From NCBI RefSeq assembly GCF_018446385.1, contig NC_055989.1, forward strand, positions 131,529,004-131,593,003: a DNA stretch of 64,000 bases, given 5' to 3'. How positions within the stretch are numbered: position 1 is the first letter of the stretch; every line of letters begins with the position of its first letter. The position numbers and the translations under genes were made by a program. Below, piece after piece: positions 1-11,399 of the stretch. The notes below the pieces were generated by a model that saw only the letters and a list, made by a program, of their open reading frames with translations, was not told the DNA's origin and made no database searches. The DNA comes from Zingiber officinale (Eukaryota; Streptophyta; Magnoliopsida; Zingiberales; Zingiberaceae).

Positions 1-505
1 ATAGTTAAATATTTTTGGATTAATAAATTTGATTTATAATTTATCGAAGTTAAAATTGATGGATAATGTTATCATTGTATCAAAACTTCTTGATCATCGA
101 AGTTAAAATTGATGGATATTTTTAATTACAATTAAAGTGTATATTAATAATATTATAATAATTTATTATTCATTACCAAATTAGTTAGTATTTTTAGTTT
201 TTTGAAAAAATTTAACTTTATTTATTTAATTAAAAATATTTATTAGATAATTATATTATTTTTTAATTAATTATGTTTGAAAGTTTAACATAGAATATTT
301 GTTATTTTTAAAATTTTATTGATAAATAAGTGAGGTTTGACATAGAGTTATTAATACATGACCTAATTGATTACTACTTCTAATTGCATAAATAATCTTT
401 TAATGAAACTCCCTTTTTTAAATTTTACTAATAAAATTTAATGTTTATAATAATATTTTTAATATTTATTTTTTTAAAAAATATTAAGGACTTGAATATT
501 TTTTT
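1..505. other. AT-rich intergenic DNA
   Basis: Very AT-rich sequence with A and T runs and no coding frame, RNA gene or repeat end that I can recognise. It borders a degenerate copia fragment. Confidence 0.6.
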
Positions 506-790
506 TTGCCTAAGGCATTAAGAATTGATATTGTTGAGGCAACCCTGGCTCACAATGATGTCTTCCATGAACACACAAAATATATTGAGATTGATTGTCT
601 TTTGGTACGACATCATGCCACTCATAGTACTATAGTTACATTTGATCTTAGTCAAAAGGTCGAGAAAGGTATTACTACAGCTGATTCTCATATCATCACA
701 TATCATCACAAGCTCAAATCGTAGACATTTTTACCAAAATTCATCTTCCTTGCAATTTCAAGATCTTGTCTATAACGTTTGATCATGTTT
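506..790 (+). pseudogene. Ty1/copia RNase H C-terminal fragment
   Basis: The reading frame contains HEHTKYIEIDCLLVRHH, which resembles the HxRTKHIEIDCHFVR block near the end of the Ty1/copia polyprotein. After a frame break near 715-725, a second frame reads VDIFTKIHLP, matching the (A/V)D(I/F)FTK motif just before the polyprotein stop. The rest of the element is absent on the left. On the right the fragment runs directly into Tat-like sequence at about 781, so it is a truncated relic and not a gene. The family call rests on these two motifs. Confidence 0.7.
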
Positions 791-1665
791 GAAAGATGTG
801 AAGGTGATTGGCTGGGAACGTGGTTCTGTTATTGACCAAATGAAGACTCTGCACTATCCTACATAATACAAAAAATATTAATGCCAGGCTAGGGAAGGGG
901 TCCTTGGTGTTGGTCTTCCGACGCTCAAGTCAGTTCAAGATTCGGGAGAAGAAATAGTAGAAGAAAACTATAGCAACAAGTGTGCAAATATAGAGCATCA
1001 CACACCCTTGCCTGTAGATGAAGACCTCTTCTTAGAGTGTCACTATTGTATCTATACACATATCTCAAAGCATTTACATGTTTTCCAAAGTGCTCTTAGA
1101 AAGGATATACCATAAAGTAATTCTGACACCTTTCCTTAAATAGGTCTGCAAATCCCGATGATTTGATATGATGGAAACTTTGAAGGTGCAGTTTGTCTAC
1201 AGAATATTCTCTATTTCTCATGGCACAAACTTCCAAAAGAGAGTGCAAAGCCATCGGGCCTTGGGGCCCACGCTGGGCCGACTGGCCGTTACTCAAGAAC
1301 GTCGACTGCTGGGGCTCATGGAACGTGCTGAGTGACTCGGTCTTTTTGCTCGCATTAAGGATGTCATATGCCTGATTAGGCTGTAAGTTTGGTCTGCGAT
1401 CGGAAGGCCTAGTCAGTTGGGTTTTCGCTGCCTATTGCCCCCTACCGTCTTGAGGCCCGATCGGTCGTCCGATCCGCCATCCAAGGCTCGAACGGGACAT
1501 CCCAAGGTCAGACCGGCCACTCAAGGGTCGGTCGTCCCTATGGCCCATTCGAAAGTGTCCCTGACTCAATTGGTGACTCTGAAGGTTGACCACTCTTTGA
1601 CTTTAACTGCCTCGTTAGCCGTTCTCCCCGGCCTTTACCTACCTTTTAGGGGCCCATCTTTATCA
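781..1665 (-). repeat. Tat-type LTR plus gag start (left copy)
   Basis: This stretch is a diverged copy of about 29,105-30,187 in the same orientation. Matching landmarks are the block ending GACGCTCAAGTCAGT, the CTTGCCTGTA(G/T)ATGAAGAC block, and the edge CTTTATCA (1,658-1,665 and 30,180-30,187). On the minus strand it therefore holds the LTR, the leader and about the first 35 codons of gag, and is cut off at about 781. A normal 3' LTR should not carry gag, so this is either a tandem or recombinant junction or a second truncated Tat copy. The exact LTR 3' end and the primer site were not located. Confidence 0.6.
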
Positions 1666-2368
1666 TCGTATCACAAGTTTTCCCCTTAAGTCTAGTCGAA
1701 GAAGGTTGCAAGTCATACTAACTGGACCTACAGTATTATTTACCTTCCTTATCTCCGGTTGAGTGTTTGCTTTTTCGACTGCTGTCCAGCTGAGAGGAAT
1801 GTTATTTTATTTATTGTGGCTTCAAGAATGCTCTTTTCTCGACCGACTTTAGTCAACTACTACTGCCTTATGCTTCCTCTTTCTCTCGAGCAGGTTTTAA
1901 TTCACAACAGTGCCGCTTAATTACAGCTGACGTCATTCCAATTTTCTTGGAAATCGACCAAATCCCTTATCATTAATGTAAAACATGCTGAGTATGCTTC
2001 TTTATTATGAGTCTGTTGATTACCTTCATTCCTTATAAATGCACCCTATGATTTACTGCCACATGTCACACTCTCCTGCCTCTGAGTATTTGATATGATT
2101 GGTAACTGTTAGGATTTGATGTGACAACCACCTTTTCAAATTTGATGGTCCAGATCCAATCCCATTTTCTTATGGCACTCAATTGGATAGCCATAAATGC
2201 CCAAGGCCTTCGTTTTTCTCTACATTGTATCATCTTTGATTTTGCTTTCGCCTTCTTCTTTCTCGTCCTTTGCTCACCACCATCGACGATCCGTGCCTAG
2301 TAAGTCCCAGCCTACTTTCCTCAACTTTCAATCTCCCTTTCCTCATGGCCTCCTCACCTTCCCCTACG
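1666..2368 (+). other. region upstream of the Tat antisense ORF
   Basis: No gene is recognised. The sequence lies between the left Tat LTR copy and the ATG of the antisense extra ORF at 2,369, so it probably contains that ORF's promoter and leader. A pyrimidine-rich stretch (2,210-2,300) precedes the ATG. A short open frame at 2,197-2,382 is in a different frame from the ORF and is not supported. Confidence 0.4.
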
Positions 2369-2900
2369 ATGGCTATCTCTAGTCTGTGGTATGTTAGGAC
2401 CGAAAAGTAGCTAGAGGGGGGGTGAATAGCTTCGCGTGTGCTCGTCGTGCTTCGTTGCTTGTTTCTTCAAAGTGATGCGCAGCGGAATACAAAGAAACAA
2501 ACTACAACAATGCTAACAATAGGATTTTACTTGGTATCCACCTCACAAGAGGTGACTAGTCCAAGGATCCACGCACACACAGACACCTCCACTAATAAAC
2601 ACTCCTTTTCGGTAACTACCGAAGGCGGAGAAGCCCTACAAGACTCTCAATACAAGTAGAAGAAAGGGTAGTAAAGAATAAGCAAAAGCTTACAAGAGAT
2701 GCAGTAAAAACCCTAGCTTCTTCTTCTTCTCGTTGCAACTCGCCTCTTGACTTGGATGAACCTCCAAGAACCTTCAAGAACTGGCGGTGAGGAGCTTAGA
2801 GAGTGCTGGGGAGGAGCTGTGATGAATCTGGAATGAATCGGTGAAGATCTGCCGAAGGAAATGAACGCCTGCGACTTAAATCGACGCTAACGGTCAAATC

Positions 2901-3272
2901 CCGATCGATTGGAATGCTCCCAATCGATCGGGGAGGCTTTGGATCGATCCACGGATCGATCTAGAGCGCCTCTGTACTCTGGAAAAACTTCTGGATCGAT
3001 CCATGGATCGATCCAGCGCTTATCGCGCGAAGCAGCAGCGTCCCAATCGATCCACTGATCGATTGGGACCTCTGGATCGATCCACCTATCGATCCAGAGG
3101 GGTTCTGTTCGCGGGGACTCACCGGATCGATTGGTGGATCGATCCAGATCTTCTGGATCGATCCACTGATCGATCCAGATCTGCTGGATCGATCCACGGA
3201 TCAATCCAAACCTGCTGGATCAATCCACGGATTAATCCAAACCTGCTGGATCAATCGGCTGATTAATCCAGA
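2901..3272. repeat. array of palindromic TGGATCGATCCA units
   Basis: Within the solo LTR, the perfect palindrome TGGATCGATCCA and close variants (CCAATCGATCGG, TGGATTAATCCA) recur at about 12-25 bp spacing, often in pairs separated by CTGA or CGGA. The array is self-complementary, so it reads in all frames as repeats of Asp-Arg-Ser or Ile-Asp. The open frames there are therefore by-products and not genes. Confidence 0.85.
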
Positions 3273-3303
3273 TATTGGTTTTTGCCCAAAGCCAAGCCCA
3301 AAG

Positions 3304-3800
3304 CCCCCTAAACCAACATCTAGTCAACCATGACTTGTTGGTACATAAGACCTAGCATCCAGTCACCCTTGACCAGCTAGGACTCTCTCACCAAGTGTCT
3401 GGTCAATCCCTTTGACCCACTTGGACTTTTCTCTTCTTGCCAAGTATCCGGTCACTCCCTAAGACCTACTTGGACTTTTCTTCCTCGCGCCAAGTATCTG
3501 GTCAATCCCTTTGACCTACTTGGACTCTCACCAGATGTCTGGTCAACCTTGACCCATCTGGATTTCTCTTGCCTGGCTTCACTCACCAGGACTTTCCCAA
3601 TTGCCTAGCTTCACTCACTAGGTCTTTCACCTGGCTTCACTCACCAGGATTTTTCTCCTGCCTAGCTTCACTCACTAGGACTTCCCAATTGCCTAGCTTC
3701 ACTCACTAGGTCTTTCACCTGACTTCACTCACCAGGATTTTCCTCCTGCCTAACATCCCAGTTAGGACTTCCCAGTCAAGTATCCGGTCATCCTTAACCT
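3304..3800. repeat. degenerate tandem repeats in the solo LTR
   Basis: Two repeat types lie side by side. The first has units of about 45-60 bp containing CCAAGTATCTGGTCA and CTTGGACT (about 3,330-3,560). The second has units of about 30 bp containing CCTAGCTTCACTCACTAGG or CCTGGCTTCACTCACCAGG (about 3,565-3,740). The second type is itself a short hairpin-forming sequence. Confidence 0.75.
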
Positions 3801-6469
3801 ACTTGACTCTTCTTCAATCAACCTTGCATTGTCAAACATCGAAATCCAAACCAAGACTCAAGCTTGGTCAACCAGGTCAACCTTGACCTGAGGAATGTTG
3901 CACCAACATGGTACACCTCTATTTCATCAGACTTCAATGGTGATAAAGTGGATCAAATGAAACTCACATACCACATCCCCTATGATTATCAGATTGTCAT
4001 CCCCTCTACCTATAACTGTCCCCACACACGGCCGGATGACTTTCTAGCCTTTTTCAAGGACCACCTTTATGTTGGCCTCTGCTTTTCGATATATCCTTTT
4101 TTTCTCCAAAGTTTATAGATATTTTCATATTCCCCTTCAGCAACTGGTACCTAACTCTTTTAGGCTTTTTGTGTGGGGTGGTAGTATTGTTTCGTTTGTA
4201 CAAAATTCCCCTATATTCACGTATTTTTCATTACTTTTATTATCTAAAATAATCCGAGTGGGCACCGTGTACTTTAACAAAATAGCTTCGTCCAATAAGA
4301 GTTGGAAGTCACATTATTTTTACCTCCGACTCCCAAATCGAGCCACCTTTCCATTGGCTAGCAAATAGAGCTATCGAATCCTCCCGAGTTGGGTAAATAT
4401 AGATGAGAGTAAGTCTACCTTCAAGCCGCAACTGATTGAGTTAAAGTACTACATTCATAAGTTATTGCTTGAGGGTGTACTATACATGTTTGAGCTAAGT
4501 CTCATTTGCGCTCGGTTGCCCGACTCCTTCAGTGAGAAATTCTTCCCTCTGTTGTTTTTAGATCTAACTGTTTTTTTTTTACAGCTAGAATAATATTGAA
4601 GGCTCTGCTAAGTGAGTTCACAAAGCTAGCCAATACGGAACTCGAGGCCCGCGTGGCGGCCAAGCTAGAGAGCCATGGGCTCATGCCAGTCGAACCCTTT
4701 GAAAGGTCGATCAGCAAGGAAGGGGCAAGCTGCATGGTGGGGAGCGATGCTGCTGCCAACACTGAGGAACTACCTCTAGAGTGCCCTTCTTTAATGCCCA
4801 TAGCGATCTCTTCGGAGTCCACAATCTTTGCTGAGCCATTACTATAGCGGCAGTGCTATAAAAGACTCCAAACCGAGGCCCCCATCCGATGAGTGCCATC
4901 GGCCCAGTCCAACGCTACTGGAGCATCAACCTTATAACTACCATCCGAGCGGGAAGAAAGTTCTTCATCTACCATTCTAGAGAGAGCAACTGGTCGACAC
5001 ACTCCCACTACATCCGATTAGACCCCTTCTTTGGTCGAGCTGCCAACCAGCGTCGTCCCTGCTCAACCTCTAGCTTTTTCGATGCCCCCACCAGTAGAAC
5101 CAACGACCCGTCTCTCCTTAATACATTCGACCCTTCTCTCCAAATCAAAGAGCAAGTCCAACTCGGAATCAACTGGCTCAAGCATTCATAGGTGAATTAC
5201 GACCATCCTCAGATTGCCTATAGATGAATGTCACTATTTCAATCTAAACGAGCCACGTGCCCCTGAGCACAAAATTAAAATTCAAGGTCCATTGGCCCAG
5301 ACTTGGGAGGATGGCAGAGCCAAGGTGGCAGCCATTCCACCTGAGAAGTTGTTTAATCGTTTTAGTCAAAATTCCACGGGGGTGAATTTGCATAGTATTT
5401 AAGTACTTATATTTCCTGATCGGCTTGACTTGATCGCTCTGTTCTTTCAATAGTTTTAGGTAAAAGACCTGACTATATACTAAAGGCTGGCCCAACTAAG
5501 TCACGAATATAAAGAGTTGCAAACCCCGGTCAGAGGAGCGGGAGCCTCCCAAGCCTTAGTCGAGCAACTAATTGTCGAGGTGCCCCAAATGAAGGAGGAC
5601 TTTGAGAGTCAGTCTGAGCAACTCCTATGGTCCGAGCGGGCACTGACCATGGAGAAGGATAAAAACCACGATCAAGTCGTCGAGCTTGAGAAGTTGAGGA
5701 AGCAGGCCCTAAATTCTGAATTGCGCTTCAACTTGGTAAATGCCAGGAAACTCAGGGTCATTGAAGACTTAGATATTAAGAACAAAGAAGCCTGAGCCCT
5801 AACCAAGAAGCTCTTAGAGTTAGAAGCCACTTTGCTTACCGAGCAAGTGGACCGGATGGCCGAACAAGTGATCTATGAGTTCCTGCTCAAGGAGTATCAA
5901 CGATCAATGAATGAAAAAGATGCCAAGCTGCAAACCCTAAAAGCTGAGCTAGAGGCCTCTAAGGCCAAACTTGTTAAGCTCAAAGAAGAAGAGCCCGATT
6001 GATGATAAGCTCACAAGGTTGAGTATCTTCGCTCAAAAGATTTCAACCAGATATTGTCTGATCGAACCATTAAACTGTTCGAGTATGACATTGAAGGGAC
6101 CCTCAAGCAACTAAAGGAGGGTGGTTATCTCTCTACCGAGGTTCCCCAAACTTTCATCAAAAGGCAAAAAATATTGGAAGTGATCCCAGACGATGTCGTC
6201 GCTGACTTTATGTAATGTTTCTTTCCAGTTTACAGCGACTTGTTGTAAGAGTTAAGGAACTTTTCATGCTCTACACTATATATATTTGCTCTTTGCCTTA
6301 GAATTTTCATCTTTGAATGCTTTAGCCCTGTTGTACCCCTTTCATCTCTCAGACTTCGCTCTCTTGATTTACTCAAGTAACATTATAAAGAACCTTAATT
6401 GCCTTGGTTTTTCGAAATTCAGGGAGAGTTCCAACACTCAATAGTGAAATCAAGTTCACTTGTTACTTA

Positions 6470-7395
6470 GCTCAACTGCTCGGCTTGGATCGACTTGACG
6501 ACTTGAGATCCAAGCCAAGTAGCTCAAGAGTCTAGATATTTGGTTGTGAGAACGTGCTCACTTATAACTTAGACGATTGGCTCGAGAGTCTGGATACTTA
6601 GGTGTAAGAGAATGGTCAATTATAACTAAACTGAATGACACGAGAGTCTGAGACTTGGGTGAGAGCAGACTCATTTATAACTTGGCTGATCTACACGAGA
6701 GTCTGAGACTCGGCTTGAGAACATGCTCACTTATAACTCGATCGAATGGCACGAGAGTATGAGACTTGGTGTGAGAACATGCTCACTTATAACTTGGTCA
6801 ATCGGTACGAGAGTTTGGATACTTAGGCATGAGAGTATGCTCACTTATAACTCAATCAATCTACATGAGAGTCTGAATACTTAGGTGCGAGAGCATGCTC
6901 ACTTATAACTCGGTTAAATGACACAAGAGTTTGGGACTTGGCGTGGAAGCATACTCACTTATAACTTGATCAGCTCGAGAGTCTTGGTCTTGACGTGAGA
7001 GCATGATCACTTATAACTCGACCAATCGGCAAGAGAGTTTGGATACTTCGGCAAGAAAGCATGCTCACTTATAACTCGGTCGATAGATATAAGAGTCTAG
7101 ATACTTAGGCGTGAGAGCGTACTCACTTATAACTCGGTTGAATGGCATGAGAGTCTGAGACTTGATGTGAGAGCAGACTTACTTATAACTCAACCGATCT
7201 GCACGAGAGTCTGGATAATTAGGCATGAGGGCATACTCACTTATAACTCGATCGATCGGTATGAGAGTCTAGGACTTGGCGTGAGAGTATGCTCACTTAT
7301 AGTTTGGCCGATTGACCCGAAAGCCTGGGACTTGGTATGAGAGCATGCTCACTTATAACTCAGCCGATCGACAAAGAGTCTGGAACTTGATCATT
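6470..7395. repeat. tandem repeat block, about 60-bp unit, in the Tat element
   Basis: About 15 degenerate units contain GAGAGCATGCTCACTTATAA, then a variable CTCGGTCGAT-like part and ACGAGAGTCTGGATACTTAGG. The block lies between integrase and the antisense ORF, a position where plant Tat elements often carry tandem repeats. Each unit includes the near-palindrome GAGCATGCTC. Confidence 0.85.
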
Positions 7396-7454
7396 TTTTA
7401 CTTGCAAATGTCTGCATTTGTTGAACATAAATTTGTACAAATTACACAAATTTA

Positions 7455-8797
7455 GTACAAACTTACTATCAAGCCTGGTAGGGATATAGATGATTTGCAC
7501 TCCATGGTCACTCTAGGTTTTTCCATTTTCATCTTGCAAGTTATAGGATCCTGAGATGAGTTTTCGTGTCACTTTGTATGGTCAGCCCCCAAGGGGCTCT
7601 AACTTATTGACATAGTTGATCGGCTTAATCCTCTTCCATGCCAGGTCACCCACTTGAAATGACCTAGGAATAACTCTCATGTGATAGCTTTGCTTCATTC
7701 TTTGTTGGTACGCCATCAATCGAGGGCTGCTTTATCTATGATTTTCTCCCCTAAGTCCAACTCCATAAGGCGCTGATCGGAATCCCCTCGTTATACAACT
7801 GTCTCTAATCAGATTCAACGCCAACTTCAATCAGTACCACTGCTTCTCCTCTATACACCATGTGGAACGAGGTTATGCCCATGACTTCTCTAGGTGTAGT
7901 GCGATGAACCCACAACACACTTATAAGTTCATCAACCTAGTTCCCTCTCAAGGGTCTAGTTTAGTTCGGAGTCCTTTGAAAATTTCTCTGTTGGTGACTT
8001 TCACCTGGTCGTTGCTCTGAGGATAAGTCATGGACGTGAAGGCTTACAGGATGCCATAGCTCACACACCACTCTTTGATCTTCCGTCCTTGAAATTGTCT
8101 CCCATTATCAAACATAAGCTTGTGAGGGATACCGAACTGGCACACAATACTTTGCCATAAAGGTTTAATAACCATTTGCTTCGTTATTTTAGCCAATGGC
8201 TCGGATTCCACCCATTTAGAGAAATATTCTACCGCCATGAGTAAGAATTTCCTCTGACTGATCGTCATTGGGAAAGGTCCTACAATATTCATGCCCCACT
8301 AATCGAATGGATAGGAGATGATTGAGGTATTCAATGCTTCCGTGGGTCGATGCAGTATATTTTGATGCCTTTGACATGATAAACATGTGCCCACCACTCG
8401 AGCTATGTTTGCTTACAGATCGAGCCAAAAATATCCAGTTAATAAGATCTTCTGGGTGAGCAATCAACCGCTCGGATGACTTCCATAGAAACCTTGGTGT
8501 ATTTCTTGTAAAATACACTAAATGTCCTCCGATCCAATACATTTTAATAAGGGCCTTGAGAAGACTCTCTTGTATAGGTGGTCTCCTATCAATGTAAATT
8601 GACCGGCTCTCATTTACCAACCACGGCTGCTCCCGATCGGCCGATAAGTTTCCTACTCGGAAGAACTCCATCAACGGCGTTCGCCAGTCACTTTGTATTT
8701 TTGTTTGGACTGGTCTTTCGATATGAGCCACCAGTAGTGTTTGCTCAATAGGCTTATCTAGCGCTAACGAGCCCGATAAACTAGTTTTCTTGGCCAA
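7455..8797 (-). pseudogene. Ty3/gypsy (Tat) integrase, decayed
   Basis: On the minus strand the core reads NIVGPFPM, then LLMAVEYFSKWVESEPLA, then IPHKLMFDNGRQF, which are typical Ty3/gypsy integrase core motifs with the first two catalytic Asp positions. An N-terminal part (8,216-8,797) carries the linker after RNase H. The C-terminal part, in pieces from about 8,040 down to 7,455, includes SNDQVKVTNREI and later MAYQQRMKQSYHMRVIPRSF. Several stops and frame changes (for example near 8,290) make it inactive. It follows RNase H on the same strand, giving the RT-RH-INT order of Ty3/gypsy elements. Confidence 0.85.
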
Positions 8798-8809
8798 CTT
8801 ATTTGCAGA

Positions 8810-9234
8810 TTGATTATCCGTCTGGAGAATCTTTTGTACTGCTACTTCTTATAATCCCACCTTTAACCTTTCAAACACCTCGATATATAATTTCAACCTC
8901 ATATTATTTATTTCAAAGTTACCTGAGAGTTGTTGGACCACCAGTTGGGAATCTGAGTAAATGAGAACCGTAGTAACTCCCACATGCTTAGCTACCTATA
9001 GACTGACGATCAGAATTTTATATTCAGCCTCATTATTAATAGCCTGGTAATCCATCCGGATGGATAGTTGCATTTTATCTTCACGCAGTGATATTAAGAG
9101 GATCCCTACTCCGCTGCCATACTGGGTGGACAATCCATCACGTAGATTTTCCATGTCTCCTTTGGCTCGAGATTTTGCAATTCTGTTACAAAATTAGCTA
9201 AGGCCTGTGCTTTGATGACCGATCTAGGTTGATA
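8810..9234 (-). pseudogene. second RNase H domain of the Tat polyprotein
   Basis: Between the canonical RNase H and integrase, the minus strand reads fragments such as NNEAEYKILI and IYSDSQLVVQQLSGNF, ending with DNQSANKLAK. These match the additional (archaeal-like) RNase H domain that marks the Tat lineage of Ty3/gypsy elements. The Asp of YSDSQ and the Glu of NNEAEY are metal-ligand positions in RNase H folds. Stops are present. The lineage assignment is inferred from this domain together with the antisense ORF. Confidence 0.7.
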
Positions 9235-9561
9235 CTATATATCAAATTCACTTAACTTCGTTGTCCAATTGATAAGCAGTTCAGACACCTCGGGATTGAG
9301 GAGAACTCGACCCAGTGTGCTGTTAGTTAAAATAATTATAGGATGAGAAAGAAAGTAAGGGCAAAACCTCCGAGCGGCTAATAAAAACCTGTACACTAGC
9401 TTCTCAAGAGCAGTGTAGCTGCATTTAGCATCTTTTAATAAATGACTTAAAAAGTACACCGACTGTTGTTTATTGTCATCTTGTCGCACCAATGTCAATC
9501 TGATAACCCGCTCGGTAGAAGACAAATAGATCGAGAGCAGCTTGTCGATGATGGGCTTCAC
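9235..9561 (-). pseudogene. Ty3/gypsy RNase H (canonical)
   Basis: An uninterrupted 108-codon frame contains VYFLSHLLKDAKCSYTALEK and then FLLAARRFCPYFLSHPIIIL. This is the RT-connection and RNase H block found directly after reverse transcriptase in Ty3/gypsy polyproteins, where VYFVS.L....RY..LEK is the common form. It continues into the second RNase H on the left and follows RT on the right. It is part of a broken polyprotein. Confidence 0.85.
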
Positions 9562-9599
9562 AAGTACAGGTAAAGAGGATAAATAACTTTTGAGCTCCT

Positions 9600-10560
9600 C
9601 TAGTACCTTATCACATTCGGCGTCTCATTGAAATTTTGTGGCCTGGTGAAGTATCTTAAAGAATGGCAGACTCCAGTCGAACGGTCTTGAGATGAATTAG
9701 GAAAGTATGATAATTCATCTGATCAGATGTTGAGCCTCTTTTAGATTGCATGGCGGGGGCATATCTTGGAGTGCCTTCACCTGCTAGGGTTAGCTTCGAT
9801 TCCCCTCTTAGTCACAATATAGCCTAGGAAGCATCCACTTCTAGCCCCGAACAAGCACTTGTTTGGGTTAAGCTTGACCGTACTTCCTCAAGGTTCGACA
9901 TGTTTCCTCAATGTCTACACACAGATCAGCAGCTCGGAGGAATTTTATCAGTATATCATCAATATATACCTCCATGTTTTTATCGATCTTCCCTCGAAAC
10001 ACCTTGTTTATAAGCCTAGTATGTTACTCCCACGTTCTTCAGTCAAAACAACATGACATTATAGCAGTAAGTTCCACCTGCTGTAATGAAGCTGACGTTT
10101 TCCTGATCCTCCTTGGCAAGCGGGACCTGATGGTATCCTTGGTATACATCCAGCATACATATCAATTCACAACCTGTGGTAGAGTTCATCACTTGATCAA
10201 TGCATGGTAGAGGATAGTAGTCCTTAGGGCATATCTTGTTTATGTCTTTGAAATCCATGCAGACCCGTCACTTGTTGCCTAACTTTGATACTAGCACCAC
10301 GTTTGTAAGCCAGCTCAGAAAGTGCACTTCATTCCCGGATGTTTCTAGCTTTGAGTAACTTTTCGACTTCCGCTCGGATAAGTTGGTTTTGCCCTACTCT
10401 AAAATCTCTTTTCTTCTGTCTGACCAGCCTAGCACCCAATCAAACATGCAAGTCATGCTGCATCATAGTTGGAGAAATACCTGAAAGCTCATGTGTTGCC
10501 CAGACAAACACATCACGATTGTGTTTCAAGTAGACAACCAGCTTGGCCTTCTACTTAGAG
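9600..10560 (-). pseudogene. Ty3/gypsy reverse transcriptase, decayed
   Basis: The minus strand reads VCMDFKDINKICPKDYYPLP and then LDVYQGYHQVPLA, which correspond to the RT blocks VDFRDLNKxxPKDxYPLP and D.(F/Y).GYHQ. The active-site motif is present as YIDDIL near 9,945-9,965. Interruptions include stops near 10,043 and between 9,960 and 10,040. The N-terminal linker LLKARNIREV precedes it. The protein would make cDNA from element RNA in the virus-like particle, but this copy cannot be translated through. Confidence 0.85.
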
Positions 10561-10849
10561 CTTAGATCGGCTGCAATGAAGGTAGTGGATTTCGATCAGC
10601 TGAGATAAATTTGTACTTTTTCTTTTTCTTCATAGACCAAAGTAGGCAAAGCCTCCTGGATTGCATTGACCTCTAACAGTTCAGCTTTCTGAGCAGCCCG
10701 TGACTCAGCTTCCACAATCTCTACATAGGATTTGCATGTTATCAGTTGGTCTCCCCTCACCTCTCTAACTGAGTCACCTACTGAAAATTTAATTTTCTGG
10801 CAGAATGTAAAGACGATCGCCCAGAATTCGTTCAGTGCTAGTTAGTCAA

Positions 10850-11160
10850 GTATCACATTATATGCCGAGGGGGCATTCACCATGATGAAATTTGTCTGGC
10901 CCGTCCCCCACCAGGGGGCGTCCCCCTTTGATCTCCGAGAGAAATAGTAAGACGGACTTGGTCAATCGGCTATACTTCATTGCCTGTGAACCCATACAGG
11001 AGTGTTGTCATTGGTTGGAGTTCATCCTTGTCTATCTAAGGTTGGTCAAATACCTTTTTGAATATTATATTGACCGAGCTACCCGTGTCAATAAAGGTAC
11101 GATGAATATTGTAATTAGCAATCACTGCCTTAATAATTAAGACATCATCATGGGAGATTT
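10850..11160 (-). pseudogene. Ty3/gypsy aspartic protease
   Basis: The minus strand reads IANYNIHRTFIDTGSSVNII around 11,070-11,130, with the D-T-G-S-S active-site motif of retroviral-type aspartic proteases. About 60 codons later it reads VNAPSAYNVILD, the usual end of this domain in plant Tat elements. Stops and a frame change separate the pieces. Confidence 0.8.
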
Positions 11161-11399
11161 CCGCTCCCTCCAAGTTTGAGGATCGAAACTAATTTTTGGT
11201 CCTTGCGTCTTCTCCTTGCTACACTTGATCACATGGATCTCCAATCGTCGTGCGTATGATTTCCTGGCCCGATTGGAGTCACCATCAGTCGGATCATCTA
11301 CTATCATGTTGATGTCGCCTCGGGCAGTGTTACCGTGATTTTCTTCCTCCCGGTTCGAAAGGCGTGACAATCGCTTAGTCGATGCCTAAGCCGCGTCTT

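Larger units (their letters stand above)
2392..3908 (-). mobile_element. solo LTR, 1,517 bp, with TGGTA target duplication
   Basis: The element starts TGTTAGGACCG and ends TTGCACCAACA. It is flanked by TGGTA on both sides (2,387-2,391 and 3,909-3,913). Removing it and one TGGTA restores the reading frame of the antisense ORF, which confirms the boundaries. No internal domain, primer site or polypurine tract is attached, so it is a solo LTR, most likely left by LTR-LTR recombination. Its left end (CTAGAGGGGGGGTGAATAGC) resembles the left end of the LTR at 14,791-16,022, which is minus-oriented by its adjacent PBS and PPT. That gives the strand call. Confidence 0.85.
2369..6215 (+). pseudogene. 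Tat-element antisense extra ORF (putative gypsy-type transposon protein), interrupted
   Basis: The ORF runs antisense to the Tat pol genes, between integrase and the LTR, where many plant Tat retrotransposons carry an additional antisense ORF of unknown function. The ATG at 2,369 starts MAISSL. After eight codons the frame is broken by a solo LTR (2,392-3,908) and resumes with the same Trp-Tyr-Thr-Ser-Ile codons at about 3,909-3,925. The continuation (YTSISSDF, then YHIPYDYQIVIP) resembles the N-terminal region of the 'putative gypsy type transposon' domain. The C-terminal half (about 5,517-6,000) is rich in Glu, Lys and Leu and looks like a coiled coil. The last block ends DDVVADFM with TAA at 6,213-6,215. 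Several stops and frame breaks occur (for example TGA near 5,793 and 6,001), so it is decayed. Confidence 0.65.

Noticed and set aside
2887-3266. Asp-Arg-Ser / Ile-Asp repeat proteins on both strands
   Set aside because: These are translations of a palindromic DNA array, which necessarily reads alike on both strands.
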